Counted from the stretch's first letter, positions 1 through 9,375 are shown. The stretch is 64,000 nucleotides of DNA from Mesorhizobium sp. M2A.F.Ca.ET.046.03.2.1 (GCF_003952425.1 NZ_CP034449.1:4278001-4342000); one strand, 5' to 3'. Program-made: numbers and translations. Notes: generated from the letters alone by a model not told the origin.

Positions 1-778
1 CGACGGCAAAGGCGCCGTGGAAAACGTCGCCGGCGGCGAGCGTATCCACCGCCTTGACCTTCGGTGCCTCGACATGGCGTACGCGTCCGGTCGCCCGGTC
101 GTGCCACCAGGTTCCAGCGGCGCCGCCGGTCACCGCGACAAAGGCATCGGTGCGCGAGGCGAGGTCGGCGCAAGCGCTTTCCGGGTCGAGCGCATGGCCG
201 CAGACGATGCGCGCCGCAGGCTCGGACGCGACGATATGCGAGGCCGACGGCAGAAGCTGCTCCAGCACCTCGACGGGTGCTGTATCGGCATCCAGGATCG
301 CCGGACGGCCGATCGATCGGGCAGCGCTCAGAGCGAGCGCCGCGGCGCCCGGCCAGCGGACATCGACCAGAACGGCGTCGAAGCCGGAGAGGTCGGCGAG
401 CGGCAGCGTTTCAGGATCGGCCTGCGCCTTCTTGTCGTAGAAGGGGACGATGATGCGCTCGCCATACGCATCGACCACGATCGCGGCCAGCGCCGAACGC
501 GCGCCGGGAACCCGGCGGATAAGGCTGCAGTCGATGCCTTCGGCCTTGATGTCGGCGATCAGCTGGTCGCCGACCGGATCGTCCCCCGCGCTTGCCCATA
601 GCGAGACCTCGGCGCCGAGGCGATGCGCGGCGCAGGCGGCGCTCGTCGCCATGCCGGAAGCGATCTGGACGCCGTCGCTGGCGATGAACTTGCCCTGGTG
701 CGCGGGCAGCGTCTCGACTCGGAGAATGGTGTCGAGGGTGAAGGCTCCGACGCTGAGCAGTCTGACCGGCTTCGCCAT
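1..778 (-). CDS. PfkB-family sugar kinase (C-terminus off window)
   Basis: The first 259 codons are present; the C-terminus lies beyond base 1. The protein starts MAKPVRLLSVGAFTLDTIL and carries the second PfkB signature as DTLAAGDVFHGAFA near the window edge. The catalytic Asp of the GD motif is present, and the usual DTxGAGD reads DTLAAGD. Enzymes of this family phosphorylate a sugar or sugar derivative with ATP in the cytoplasm. DTL-AGDVFHGAFA is also seen in YihV-like (sulfofructose kinase) members, but the substrate cannot be told from sequence alone. The start codon lies 7 bp after the stop of the upstream DUF2125 gene on the same strand, so the two are probably cotranscribed. Confidence 0.88.
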   Translation of the reverse strand, partial: MAKPVRLLSVGAFTLDTILRVETLPAHQGKFIASDGVQIASGMATSAACAAHRLGAEVSLWASAGDDPVGDQLIADIKAEGIDCSLIRRVPGARSALAAIVVDAYGERIIVPFYDKKAQADPETLPLADLSGFDAVLVDVRWPGAAALALSAARSIGRPAILDADTAPVEVLEQLLPSASHIVASEPAARIVCGHALDPESACADLASRTDAFVAVTGGAAGTWWHDRATGRVRHVEAPKVKAVDTLAAGDVFHGAFAV

Positions 779-785
779 CGTCGTG

Positions 786-1784
786 TTACTCGAGCGGCTT
801 GATCTTGCCGAGCGGAATGAAGCCGAGCGAAGCCTTACCCTTGACGATCTTCAGCGGCATCGACGGTTCCTTCCCGAGCATGGCCAGGGCGGCAAAACCC
901 TGCTCGATTTCGCTTTTATGCTCGGGAACGGCCCCGGCGAGGATGGCCGCCACCGCTTTCGGGTCCTTGAGCTTGATCATCAGGTCCCCGTCGACCAGCC
1001 CTTCCGCATCGACGGAGACCGGTCCGGATACGGTGATGCGCGCGGTTCCCGACGACAGGTCGAGTTTGGTAATGTCGATCGACTGGCCGCGCAGGCTTTT
1101 CGGCGGGGCCGAGATCAACGCCACGCCGTTCTTCAGCGTCACGTCGCCGGTGCCGTCCAGCGCCGGCAGCACGCGTCCCTCGATAGCGTCCGCATTGATC
1201 TCCAGATCGCCGAAGCTGCCGACATAGTTGATGTCCTGGCCGGCCGGCTGCAATTGCCCGGCCGCCTTGCCGGCGCTAAACAGCTGCATCGGATCCGTGT
1301 CGTCCTGGGGGTCGGTCTGACCGTTCAGGCCCTCAGCCTGCAGCGAGACACTGCGCGGCAGCGGCCACCACACTTTGACCTTGGCCTGCAACTGGTCCCA
1401 GTCGATCCAGAGCGGCGGCATGCCGGGCGCGATCGTGCGCAGCGGCCCGCGCAGATCGGCGACCGGCGACAAGGGGCCGGTGATCGCGGCGACGGCGTTG
1501 AAGCTCCCGGTAGACGCAGCGACTTTCCGGGCGTCGTCCTCATAGGCGATGTTGTCGCAGGAGACCGTGAAGCTCATCGGAAAACCGCTGACGGTGAGGT
1601 TGGCGCAGCCGGCGGCGATCCCCTTGCTGCCCAGCCGCGCCACCGCCTGGTCGGCTTCGGTCTTGAGCCTTTCGGCGAGATAGAACCAGCCGCCGCTGTA
1701 GAAGGCGAATAGCACGGCGATGAACGCCGCGAGCCAAAGCAGCCGGCGGCGGGGTTTGGGCGATCGCTCGTCACTTGACGTCAT
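786..1784 (-). CDS. DUF2125 domain-containing envelope protein
   Basis: This 332-residue protein has one N-terminal membrane segment (about residues 14-35, LLWLAAFIAVLFAFYSGGWF) after a basic stretch. A long beta-rich periplasmic part with two Cys (GCANLTV, VSCDN) follows. It matches the alphaproteobacterial DUF2125 family from memory: a signal anchor, an LTVSGFP-type motif, and a length near 330. Function is unknown in the family; an envelope role is inferred from topology. It is the upstream gene of a short operon with the sugar kinase and is divergent from the ChaC-type gene at 1902. Confidence 0.8.
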   Translation of the reverse strand: MTSSDERSPKPRRRLLWLAAFIAVLFAFYSGGWFYLAERLKTEADQAVARLGSKGIAAGCANLTVSGFPMSFTVSCDNIAYEDDARKVAASTGSFNAVAAITGPLSPVADLRGPLRTIAPGMPPLWIDWDQLQAKVKVWWPLPRSVSLQAEGLNGQTDPQDDTDPMQLFSAGKAAGQLQPAGQDINYVGSFGDLEINADAIEGRVLPALDGTGDVTLKNGVALISAPPKSLRGQSIDITKLDLSSGTARITVSGPVSVDAEGLVDGDLMIKLKDPKAVAAILAGAVPEHKSEIEQGFAALAMLGKEPSMPLKIVKGKASLGFIPLGKIKPLE

Positions 1785-1901
1785 GCTGCGGCTCTCGTTA
1801 ACCCCGGCGTGCAGGCGTTTGCTTCACGCAAACAAGCGGGGGACAGAAGAAGCACTCTCCGGTGCGGTGTCGTTCACTCGAATGCGATCAGGCTTGGCGA
1901 T

Positions 1902-2438
1902 ATGGGCGATTTTTGGGTTTTTGGCTATGGCTCGCTGATCTGGCGGCCCGGATTCGCCCATGTCGAGACGCGCCGCGCCCGGCTTTACGGCTACCGCCGC
2001 TCGCTTTGCGTCTATTCCTTCGTGCATCGCGGCACGCGCGCACGGCCGGGTCTGGTGCTCGGCCTCGACCGGGGCGGCTCCTGCATCGGCCTCGCCTACC
2101 GCGTCCCCGGCAATCTGCGCGACGAGGTGCTTTCCTACCTGCGCGAGCGAGAGCTGGTGACCAGCGTCTATCTCGAACGCATGCTCGATGTCCGACTGGG
2201 CAGGGACGGGAAAGGAGAGGGCGTTTCGGTCGAGGCGGTCGCCTACATCGTCGACCGGCGGCATGAACAATATGCTGGCGCGCTCGATGCCGATCACGCG
2301 GCAAGGATCGTTCGCGGCGCCGTCGGCCAGTCGGGCCGGAATGAGGATTATGTGCTGAGCACGCTCGAGCATCTCGAGGCGCTCGGCATCCGCGATCACT
2401 GGCTGGAAGAGGTGGGCCGTCAGGTCTCGTCTTCGTGA
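1902..2438 (+). CDS. gamma-glutamylcyclotransferase, ChaC type
   Basis: A 178-residue protein that opens with FWVFGYGSLIWRPGF, the glycine-rich YGSL substrate loop of the gamma-glutamylcyclotransferase fold. A likely catalytic Glu sits in the RERELVTSVYLER region, as in ChaC proteins. ChaC enzymes release 5-oxoproline and Cys-Gly from glutathione in the cytosol. I chose the ATG at 1902 (MGDFWVFGYG) because the fold begins at once; the open frame reaches back to 1809 but that stretch has no family-like residues. It is transcribed away from the DUF2125 gene, with about 117 bp between them. Confidence 0.88.
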   Translation: MGDFWVFGYGSLIWRPGFAHVETRRARLYGYRRSLCVYSFVHRGTRARPGLVLGLDRGGSCIGLAYRVPGNLRDEVLSYLRERELVTSVYLERMLDVRLGRDGKGEGVSVEAVAYIVDRRHEQYAGALDADHAARIVRGAVGQSGRNEDYVLSTLEHLEALGIRDHWLEEVGRQVSSS

Positions 2439-2553
2439 AGTGCTGGTCCGATCAAAAAGCAAACCATGCCTTTGACCTCGGCCGGCCACGACCTAGCTTA
2501 GCGGCATCCCATCCCTGGGCGTCAGGCCCGTTCCAGCATCACGGAGATCAGTC

Positions 2554-3501
2554 TTGCAGAAACGCCGTCTCGGTCGCACCGACCTTTTAATCGCGCCGCT
2601 GGTCCTGGGCGGCAACGTCTTCGGCTGGACCGCCGACGAGAAGACCTCCTTCGATCTACTTGACCGGTTCGCCGGAGCCTGCCTGAACGCCATCGATACG
2701 GCCGATGCCTATTCGCGCTGGGTTCCCGGCAACAAGGGCGGCGAGTCGGAAACCATCATCGGCAATTGGATGAAGAGCCGCGGCAACCGCGACAAGGTGG
2801 TCATCATCACCAAGGTCGGCTCGGATATGGGCCAGGGCAAGCGCGACCTCTCCGCCGCTTATATCGAAAAGGCGGTCGAGGCATCGCTCAAACGGCTGCA
2901 GGTCGATGTCATCGACCTCTATCTGTCGCACTGGCCGGACCCGGCCACGCCTTACGAGGAAACGCTCGGCGCCTATCAGCGCCTGCTCGAAAAAGGCAAG
3001 ATCCGCTATCCGGGCTGCTCCAATCTCGATGCCGGCCAGTTGCGCGCGGCGCTCGACGTGGCCGGCCTGCGCAGCCTGCCGCGTTACGAGGTCCTGCAGC
3101 CTGAATACAATTTGTACGATCGCTCATCGCTCGACGGACCGCTGCTCGATCTCTGCAAGGCTGAGGATATCGGCGTCATCACCTATTTCAGCCTGGCCAA
3201 GGGATTTTTGAGCGGGAAATACCGCAGCAAGCCCGATCTCGGGCAAAGCGCGCGCGGCGAGGGCGTGGCCGGCTACCTCAACGAGCGCGGCATGCGCATC
3301 CTGTCCGCGCTCGATGCAGTGGCCGAACGCCATTCGGCCAAGCAGGCGGAAGTGGCGCTGGCCTGGATCATCGCGCGTCCAGGCATCACCGCGCCGATCG
3401 CCAGCGCCACGACGCCGGCCCAGATGGACAGCCTGATCCGCGCCGCATCGCTCAAGCTTTCGGCCGACGATGTCGCGGCGCTCGACCGGGCCAGCTCGTA
3501 A
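2554..3501 (+). CDS. aldo/keto reductase
   Basis: A 315-residue NADPH-dependent oxidoreductase. Visible family features are the N-terminal strand QKRRLGRTDLLIAPLVLGGN, the catalytic Asp/Tyr region (IDTADAYSRW), a strand-5 stretch DVIDLYLSHWPDP, and GCSNLDAGQL. The product starts at TTG 2554: a GGAG at 2542 lies at a good distance, and no ATG gives the conserved start. AKRs reduce aldehydes or ketones; the YSRW and GNKGGESE features place it among the Tas/YajO-like bacterial AKRs, but the substrate is unknown. It stands alone between a ChaC gene and a LysE gene. Confidence 0.92.
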   Translation: MQKRRLGRTDLLIAPLVLGGNVFGWTADEKTSFDLLDRFAGACLNAIDTADAYSRWVPGNKGGESETIIGNWMKSRGNRDKVVIITKVGSDMGQGKRDLSAAYIEKAVEASLKRLQVDVIDLYLSHWPDPATPYEETLGAYQRLLEKGKIRYPGCSNLDAGQLRAALDVAGLRSLPRYEVLQPEYNLYDRSSLDGPLLDLCKAEDIGVITYFSLAKGFLSGKYRSKPDLGQSARGEGVAGYLNERGMRILSALDAVAERHSAKQAEVALAWIIARPGITAPIASATTPAQMDSLIRAASLKLSADDVAALDRASS

Positions 3502-3601
3502 TCTCAACACGCCTTGGCGCAGTCGATACTCGCACGATCATCCAAGACGGCCATGACGGTCCCTCCTAAATCCTGCGCATCGCGGCAGGAGGAGGTTCGG
3601 C

Positions 3602-4222
3602 ATGGCTGGTGGTGTTCTGGGCGATCCACAATCCTGGCAGCAAGTGCTGGCGCTTGTCTTGGCCGCGACGGTCGTCATGGGCAGTCCGGGACCGGCGACG
3701 ATCAGCGTCACCGCCGTCGGCGCGGCTTTCGGTCTGAGTCCTTCCCTGAGTTACACCGCGGGCGTCGTGCTCGGCACGATCGCCGTGCTTCTGGCTGTGG
3801 CGGCCGGGATTTTCGGCATGTTGACCTCGGTACCGGGAGTGGCGCCGGTGCTGGCGATCCTTTCGGCCGCCTACATCCTCTATCTCGCCTTCAAGATAGC
3901 GACGGCGCCGCCATTGGCCGAGCGCGGCAGCACGGCGACAAAACCCGATTTTCTCGGCGGCTTCGCGCTCGCCGCCGCCAACCCGAAGGCCTATGTGGCG
4001 ATTGGCGCCGTGTACGCCGGCGCGGCGTCTCAGCCCGATCCGCTCGGCATTTTCACCAGGCTGCTGGTGCTTGCCGCGATGATTGTCGCCATCCACGTCG
4101 TGTGGCTGCTCGCAGGAACGGCCTTCGCACGGTTCCTGCGCCATCCGCTGGCGTCGCGGGTCATCAACCTGGTGTTTGCCGCGACGCTGGTGCTGACGAC
4201 CTTGCTGGCGGTGCTGCGGTAG
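3602..4222 (+). CDS. LysE/RhtB-family amino-acid exporter
   Basis: A 206-residue inner-membrane protein with about six hydrophobic helices. It has the family motif MGSPGPATISV in the first helix and the ANPKAYVAIGAVY motif in mid-protein, both typical of LysE/RhtB exporters that push amino acids or their analogues out of the cell. The start ATG follows a strong AGGAGG six bases upstream. It is convergent with the plsC-type gene, with only 4 bp between the stops. Confidence 0.88.
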   Translation: MAGGVLGDPQSWQQVLALVLAATVVMGSPGPATISVTAVGAAFGLSPSLSYTAGVVLGTIAVLLAVAAGIFGMLTSVPGVAPVLAILSAAYILYLAFKIATAPPLAERGSTATKPDFLGGFALAAANPKAYVAIGAVYAGAASQPDPLGIFTRLLVLAAMIVAIHVVWLLAGTAFARFLRHPLASRVINLVFAATLVLTTLLAVLR

Positions 4223-4226
4223 CGGA

Positions 4227-5021
4227 TCAGGTCCTGGCCGTTACGCCGAGTTCCGCTAGGCGCTTGACCGCCGTCGGCGGCATGGGCGGCGGGTTCGGCG
4301 CCTGCGCGGCCTCGACAAGCATCTGGTCGCAGGCGGCTTCCGTCTCGCCGATCAGCCGCTGCATGAATTCCTCCTTGCCGAGCCCTGGTGGAATCGGCGG
4401 CAGGAAGCGGGCCTTGATGGTGCCCGGATAGCGCAGGAACTTGCGGCGCGGCCAATAGAGGCCGGCGACATGGGCGACCGGCACCACGGGCACGCCCAGC
4501 TGCGTGTAGATCTCGACGATGCCGTATTTGTAGGACGGCTCGGCGCCCGGCGCGCGGCGCGTGCCTTCGGGATAGATGATCAGTTGGCGCGGGTTGCGGT
4601 CCATCTCCTGTCTGGTCGCGACGACGACCGCTTTCAGCGCTTTCGAACGGCTGCCGCGGTCGACCGGGATCATGCGCATCTTCATGATGTACCAGCCGAA
4701 GAAAGGGATCCAGGTCAGCTCGCGTTTCAGGATGTAGAGCGCGTCGTCGAGATAGGGGAAGAAGGCGATCGCATCCCAGAAGGACTGGTGCTTCGGCGCC
4801 AGGATGAAGGACCCTTCGGGCAGGTTCTCGACACCGGTGATCTCGCTCTTCGTCGCGGCGATCTTGTCATAGAGCCACATTGAGGTCCGCGACCAGAATT
4901 TCGGCACGAACCAGGCACGGTGGCGCGGCGCCAGGAAATAGAAAGGGGTCCAGAAGATCATCTGGACGATCAGGCTGAGATAGAAGACGAGGTTGAACGC
5001 CAGCGAGCGGATGATGAGCAT
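4227..5021 (-). CDS. plsC: 1-acyl-sn-glycerol-3-phosphate acyltransferase
   Basis: A 264-residue membrane-bound acyltransferase. Block 1 is HQSFWD (HX4D, His78-Asp83), the catalytic dyad, and block 3 is PEGTR near residue 150. One hydrophobic helix is seen at about residues 8-30. PlsC transfers an acyl chain to lysophosphatidic acid to give phosphatidic acid. The C-terminal ~30 residues are Pro-rich (PNPPPMPPT), a common loose tail. A paralogue acting on another lysophospholipid or on ornithine lipid cannot be ruled out. Confidence 0.88.
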   Translation of the reverse strand: MLIIRSLAFNLVFYLSLIVQMIFWTPFYFLAPRHRAWFVPKFWSRTSMWLYDKIAATKSEITGVENLPEGSFILAPKHQSFWDAIAFFPYLDDALYILKRELTWIPFFGWYIMKMRMIPVDRGSRSKALKAVVVATRQEMDRNPRQLIIYPEGTRRAPGAEPSYKYGIVEIYTQLGVPVVPVAHVAGLYWPRRKFLRYPGTIKARFLPPIPPGLGKEEFMQRLIGETEAACDQMLVEAAQAPNPPPMPPTAVKRLAELGVTART

Positions 5022-5117
5022 GCAAGGGGCCCGTGAGGAAGTGTGCGTTGGTTACACCAAGCGGCGGCAAAAAGGAAACGCCGCCACGGTCGAAATGCCG
5101 GCCACTCTTGGTTTGCC

Positions 5118-5161
5118 GCAATTCCGGACGGAAAACCGCGATGCACTTTTCCTGGAATTGC
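5118..5161. repeat. dispersed palindrome family A, copy 1
   Basis: An inverted repeat framed by GCAATTCCGGACGGAAAACC and CTTTTCCTGGAATTGC. The same 43-bp unit recurs at 12275-12317 and 54274-54316, and in an expanded form at 61821-61887. It ends directly at the stop codon of the LysR gene and lies in the gap after the plsC start. Confidence 0.85.
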
Positions 5162-6064
5162 TTACAATGACCGCGCCAGCCGCTCCTTGAGGCGCGGCGC
5201 TGCAAAATCGAGGAAGGCGCGCAATTTCACCGGCAGCCGGCCCTGGCCGGCATGGACGAGGCTTACCGGCCAGGGCGGCGACTCGAATGGCTCCAGCACC
5301 ACCCGCAGCGTGCCGGCGCGCACGCCGGCGTCCGCCTGGTAGGAGAGCACTTTCGTCAGGCCAAGCCCGGCGATGGCGGCATCGATCGCCGCTTCGGCGG
5401 TGTTGACTTGCAGGCGCGAGCGGACCGGGATCGTGGTTTCCGTCTTGCCCGCTCCGAAACTCCATGTCGCGGGAGAGGCAAGGCCCTCGAAGGTGACGCA
5501 GCTGTGACCCGCAAGCTCAGATGGTTTCTCCGGCGTGCCCTGCGAGGCAAGGTAAGCCGGGCTTGCGCAGACGATGCGGCGGATCGAGCCGACGCGGATC
5601 GCGACCATGGCCGAATCCGGCAGCTCGCCGATGCGCAGGGCCAAATCGATATGCTCCTCGACCAGTTGGGTGATCCGGTCCGACAAGGTCAGGCGGACGT
5701 CCACCTGCGGATAGATGGCGAGAAAGTCGGTGATCACGGGCAGCACATGCAGGCGGCCGAAGACGACCGGTGCCGTGATGACCAGCTCGCCTGTCGGGCT
5801 CGAATATTCGCCCGCAGCGGTACGCTCGGCCTCATTCACCTCATCGAGAATGCGGCGGCAGGCGGCGAGGTAGGATTGGCCGGCATCCGTCAGCACCAGG
5901 CGCCGCGTCGAGCGGTTGAGCAGACGCGTCTTCAAATGCTTCTCCAGGTCGGAGAGCTTGCGGCTCACCGTCGCCAACGGCACGCCGGCACGCCTGGCAG
6001 CGGCGGAAAGGCTGCCGGCCTCCACCGTAGCGACGAACAGGGACATGGCGTCGAGGCGATCCAT
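5162..6064 (-). CDS. LysR-family transcriptional regulator
   Basis: A 300-residue regulator. The N-terminal winged HTH is clear (MDRLDAMSLFVATVEAGSLS, then AARRAGVPLATVSRKLSDLE), and a periplasmic-binding-like effector domain fills about residues 90-295. I chose ATG 6064, where the canonical HTH begins, and not the upstream in-frame codon at 6097. It is divergent from the PNPOx-fold gene at 6165, the usual arrangement of a LysR regulator and its target; the ~100 bp between them should hold the operator. It belongs to the AaeR/DsdC-like branch with MDRLDAM starts. The ligand is unknown. Confidence 0.9.
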   Translation of the reverse strand: MDRLDAMSLFVATVEAGSLSAAARRAGVPLATVSRKLSDLEKHLKTRLLNRSTRRLVLTDAGQSYLAACRRILDEVNEAERTAAGEYSSPTGELVITAPVVFGRLHVLPVITDFLAIYPQVDVRLTLSDRITQLVEEHIDLALRIGELPDSAMVAIRVGSIRRIVCASPAYLASQGTPEKPSELAGHSCVTFEGLASPATWSFGAGKTETTIPVRSRLQVNTAEAAIDAAIAGLGLTKVLSYQADAGVRAGTLRVVLEPFESPPWPVSLVHAGQGRLPVKLRAFLDFAAPRLKERLARSL

Positions 6065-6164
6065 TATTCTTCCGAAATCTGGAAGGGTGAATTGCAAATA
6101 TGCTCTCTACATCCGATTTTCGGAAGAGGGTAATGACATGCCATCCTGTCCGAGGAGCGCCGGC

Positions 6165-6785
6165 ATGAACGAATTCACCAGCGACGTCGCCTTCACACCG
6201 ACCGTCAAGGCGATCCAGTCGCGCAAGGGATCGCGCGATTCCTATGCGCGCGTCGAGCAGCGCGGCGGCTGGCGGGCCACGATCACGCCGGACCTTGCCG
6301 CCTTCATCGAAGCGCAGTCCAGCGTGTTCCTTGCGACGGCCAATGCCGAAGGCCAGCCTTACATCCAGCATCGTGGCGGGCCGGCCGGCTTCCTCAAGGT
6401 GCTGGACGAGCACACGATCGGCTTCGCGGATTTCTCCGGCAACCGCCAGTTCATCACCCAGGGCAACCTGCAGGACAACGACCAGGCCTTCCTGTTCCTG
6501 ATCGACTATATGCTCAGGCAGCGCATCAAGGTCTGGGGCAGGGCGCGGGTCGTCGAAAACGACCCGGAGCTGACGGCGAAGCTGATGCCGGCGGACTACA
6601 AGGCAAAGCCGGAGCAGGCGATCCTGTTCACGGTCACGGCGTGGGATGCCAATTGTCCGCAGCACATACCGCAGCGTTTCGAGGCGGCGGATGTCGCGGC
6701 GGCGCTCGCCGAGCGCGATCGGCGCATCGCCGGCCTGGAGCAGGAGATTGCCCGCTTGCGAGATAATTTGGAGGCTAAGGTCTAG
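6165..6785 (+). CDS. pyridoxamine 5'-phosphate oxidase-fold flavoprotein
   Basis: A 206-residue split-barrel protein. The core VFLATANAEGQPYIQHRGGP, followed by IGFADFSGNRQF, is the FMN-binding PNPOx pattern. A C-terminal helix (AERDRRIAGLEQEIARLRDN) looks like a short coiled coil for dimerisation. Start ATG 6165 is preceded by GAGGAG at a good distance; an in-frame ATG at 6138 would add nine residues. It is divergent from a LysR gene that probably controls it. Substrate is unknown; proteins with this fold reduce or oxidise small molecules with FMN. The stop overlaps that of the convergent ydcF-like gene by 4 bp. Confidence 0.85.
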   Translation: MNEFTSDVAFTPTVKAIQSRKGSRDSYARVEQRGGWRATITPDLAAFIEAQSSVFLATANAEGQPYIQHRGGPAGFLKVLDEHTIGFADFSGNRQFITQGNLQDNDQAFLFLIDYMLRQRIKVWGRARVVENDPELTAKLMPADYKAKPEQAILFTVTAWDANCPQHIPQRFEAADVAAALAERDRRIAGLEQEIARLRDNLEAKV

Positions 6786-7510
6786 TTCTTCACCGCGGTC
6801 GATGCTTGGGCAAGCGTCATGCCCTCGGGCGTCGTGCGAAGCGGCAGGAAGCCGCGCGCCAGCGAGAGCACATATTTGCTGTATTCGGTCAGCAGCACGC
6901 GCAGCGCTTCCGGCTTGGTCAGCCAGCCGCCATTGCCGAGATTGGTGTTGACCACCGGATAGGGCTCAAGGCGCGCGCCATGCAGCAGCCGGCCCATCTC
7001 GAGCAGGCTGCGCGGCATGTGGTAATTGTTGGTGACGATGATGATGCTGCCATAGGCGTGGTTTTCCACCCATTTGGCGCTTTCTTCGGCGTTGCCGATG
7101 GTGTCGAGCGCGGCACGGTCGATGTCGACACAGCAAGAGAAGAGCCGCTTGTCACCACCCATCGCCGCCTGCAACTGGCGTTTGGTGGCCGACGGATGGA
7201 CGCCGCTGATCAGCAGCCGTTCCCCTTTGCCGGACGCCAGCAGGTCCATGGCGGCGTCGAGCCGCGACTGCCCGCCGGTGAGCACGATTATGGCATCCGC
7301 CCTGGCCGGATCGAGCGGGGTCGTCATATGGCTGACCTTGTCGGCGAACCAGCCGAAGCCGCCGGCAAAAAGCACCAGCGCGGCGAGAGCGACGAAACCG
7401 CAGACGCGCAGGGCGAGCCGCAGACGACCAAACTCGGCGGGGGCGGCGGCGCGCGCACGCACTGCCGGCATCCGTCCAGCCGTCTCGATCTGCTCCCGCG
7501 CTTCCATCAT
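6782..7510 (-). CDS. YdcF/SanA-type DUF218 membrane protein
   Basis: A 242-residue protein with one N-terminal helix (about residues 33-53) and a DUF218 Rossmann-like domain: DAIIVLTGGQSRLDAAMDLL, LLISGVHPS, and IIIVTNNYHMPRSLLEM. DUF218 proteins are tied to envelope functions such as vancomycin resistance (SanA) and cyclic Enterobacterial common antigen (ElyC), but the reaction is not settled. It is separated by about 160 bp without a gene from ftsX, which lies upstream on the same strand. Confidence 0.85.
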   Translation of the reverse strand: MMEAREQIETAGRMPAVRARAAAPAEFGRLRLALRVCGFVALAALVLFAGGFGWFADKVSHMTTPLDPARADAIIVLTGGQSRLDAAMDLLASGKGERLLISGVHPSATKRQLQAAMGGDKRLFSCCVDIDRAALDTIGNAEESAKWVENHAYGSIIIVTNNYHMPRSLLEMGRLLHGARLEPYPVVNTNLGNGGWLTKPEALRVLLTEYSKYVLSLARGFLPLRTTPEGMTLAQASTAVKN

Positions 7511-7667
7511 CCCCAGGTTAATCCTGAAAGCTTCTAATGGTTAACTCCGAAATGCGGCCTTTGATAGGTGAGGCGGCGCACTTTGCGTTACGGCATCTGC
7601 CCAAGCCGTGATCGTTGCCTTGTTTGTATGCAACGCCTTCCACGGGCTTTCGGCTGGAGCTCATGGA

Positions 7668-8654
7668 TCAGCCCGCGTCCGGCTGGCGAACGTCGATGTC
7701 GCTGAGATAGGCGACGACGGTCGCGTGCGAGGTGGCCGCGGTCAGCGCGCCGATCACAAGCACCATCAGGCCGACGCCGAAATAGCCGGCGGAGCCAATG
7801 GCGAAATTGCCGAATAAGGCGGTCGCCTGGTCGGCCTCGGGCGTCGCCATGTTGCGCGACGACCACCAGGAAAAGACGATGAAGACGACGATCGCGAGCG
7901 CTCCGCCGGCTGCCGCGCCCTTCATGCCGGTGACCAGGAAATGCCAGCGGAATTCGCGCGCGATGAAACGCGCCTCGGCGCCGACGAAATGCAGCACCTC
8001 GATGATATGGCCGTTACCGGCCATGGCGCCGCGCGTGGCGAACACCACCGTCAGCACCGTCGCCGAGAGCATCAGCGCCAGAACGGCGATGCCGATCGTC
8101 ACCGTGGTGTGCGCCATGGCGACGAGGCGGTCCACCCAGGTGCGGTGGTCGTCGAGCGCGGCGGTCGGGATCTTGGGCGTGATGGCGGCGCGCATGGCGG
8201 CAAAGTCAGGCGGGCTGGCCTCGTCGATGGTGACGATAATGAGGCGCGGCACCGGCAACTCGTCGATGTTGAGGCCGCTGCCCAGCCATGGTTCCAAAAG
8301 GCGCGCCGTCGCGTCGCGGTCGATGATCTTGGTGCCCTTCACACCGGGGAACTCGCTGGCGATCTGCGAGGCCTGCGCAAGCGCCGCCTCCATGTCGAGG
8401 CCGTCGGCCGGCTTGATCTGGATCGTCGCCTCGCGCGAGATCTGGTTCTCCCAGACCGAGGCGGTGTCGCGCACCAGCGTCACCGCGCCGAAGGTGAGAC
8501 AGGACAGGAAGGTCATGATGGCGATGACCAGCACCAGCGCCCGCCCGGCGATGTTCTGCGCCGGCACGATCGGCGCCGTCTTGCGCTGGACGCGCCGGAC
8601 CGTCACCGGCGCCTCGGCTTCATCCTGGAGGTGATCGGCCGGAAAGTCAGTCAT
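7668..8654 (-). CDS. ftsX: cell-division ABC transporter permease FtsX
   Basis: A 328-residue protein with four membrane segments: one near residue 40, then three in the last third (AVLALMLSATVLTVVFATRG, GGALAIVVFIVFSWW, FGVGLMVLVIGALTAATS). A periplasmic domain lies between the first and second. FtsX couples the FtsE ATPase to peptidoglycan hydrolase activation at the septum. Start ATG 8654 overlaps the ftsE stop by 8 bp, so the pair is translationally coupled. The 18-bp longer reading from 8672 lacks support. Confidence 0.92.
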   Translation of the reverse strand: MTDFPADHLQDEAEAPVTVRRVQRKTAPIVPAQNIAGRALVLVIAIMTFLSCLTFGAVTLVRDTASVWENQISREATIQIKPADGLDMEAALAQASQIASEFPGVKGTKIIDRDATARLLEPWLGSGLNIDELPVPRLIIVTIDEASPPDFAAMRAAITPKIPTAALDDHRTWVDRLVAMAHTTVTIGIAVLALMLSATVLTVVFATRGAMAGNGHIIEVLHFVGAEARFIAREFRWHFLVTGMKGAAAGGALAIVVFIVFSWWSSRNMATPEADQATALFGNFAIGSAGYFGVGLMVLVIGALTAATSHATVVAYLSDIDVRQPDAG

Positions 8655-9306
8655 AGACGTCCAACCTTCCACCGGCCAGAATCATACGACGCGCATCGAC
8701 CTGCTCCATCAGGCCGAGGTCGTGGGTGGCGATGACGACTGCGGTGCCCAGCCGGTTGAGCTCGATGAAGAGTCTCAGCAGCCGGCGCGCCAGCGGCGGA
8801 TCGACATTGCCGGTGGGCTCGTCGGCCAAAAGGATCTCCGGCTGCTCGATCAGCGCGCGCGCGATCGCGGCGCGCTGCTTCTCGCCGCCCGACAGCACCG
8901 GCGGCAGCACATGCATGCGGTCGCCAAGGCCGACCCATTTCAGTAGCTCGGTGACGTCGGTGCGGTAGCTCGCCTCCTCGCGCCCGCGCACGCGCAAGGG
9001 CAGCGCGACATTCTCGTAGGTCGTCATATGGTCGAGCAGGCGGAAATCCTGGAACACCACGCCGATGCGGCGGCGCAGCAGCGGCAATTCGCTGCGCGAG
9101 ATGCGCGAACGGTCCTTGCCGAAGATGGTGATCAGGCCGCGCGTCGGCTTCAGCGACATGAACAAAAGGCGCAGCAACGTCGTCTTGCCGGCGCCCGAGG
9201 GGCCGCTCAGGAACTGAAAGGAGCGCTCCGGAATGTGCAGGGAGATGTCGCGGAGGATCTCCGGACCCATGCCATAGCGGAGGCCGACATTTTCGAAGCG
9301 GATCAC
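8647..9306 (-). CDS. ftsE: cell-division ABC transporter ATPase FtsE
   Basis: A 219-residue ABC ATPase. Walker A is GPSGAGKT (35-42), the signature is LSGGEKQRAAIARAL, and Walker B is ILLADEPTG, followed by the H-loop IATHD. The length and the MIRFENVGLRYG start are typical of FtsE. It acts with FtsX at the division site. A near-perfect CtrA palindrome 70 bp upstream (9376-9390) suggests cell-cycle control. Confidence 0.95.
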   Translation of the reverse strand: MIRFENVGLRYGMGPEILRDISLHIPERSFQFLSGPSGAGKTTLLRLLFMSLKPTRGLITIFGKDRSRISRSELPLLRRRIGVVFQDFRLLDHMTTYENVALPLRVRGREEASYRTDVTELLKWVGLGDRMHVLPPVLSGGEKQRAAIARALIEQPEILLADEPTGNVDPPLARRLLRLFIELNRLGTAVVIATHDLGLMEQVDARRMILAGGRLDVYD

Positions 9307-9375
9307 GTTCGGCGACCTGAAACTTTCGGCGGCGACGCGCCACGATCTACATTAACAGACCATCGGCCGGCATGG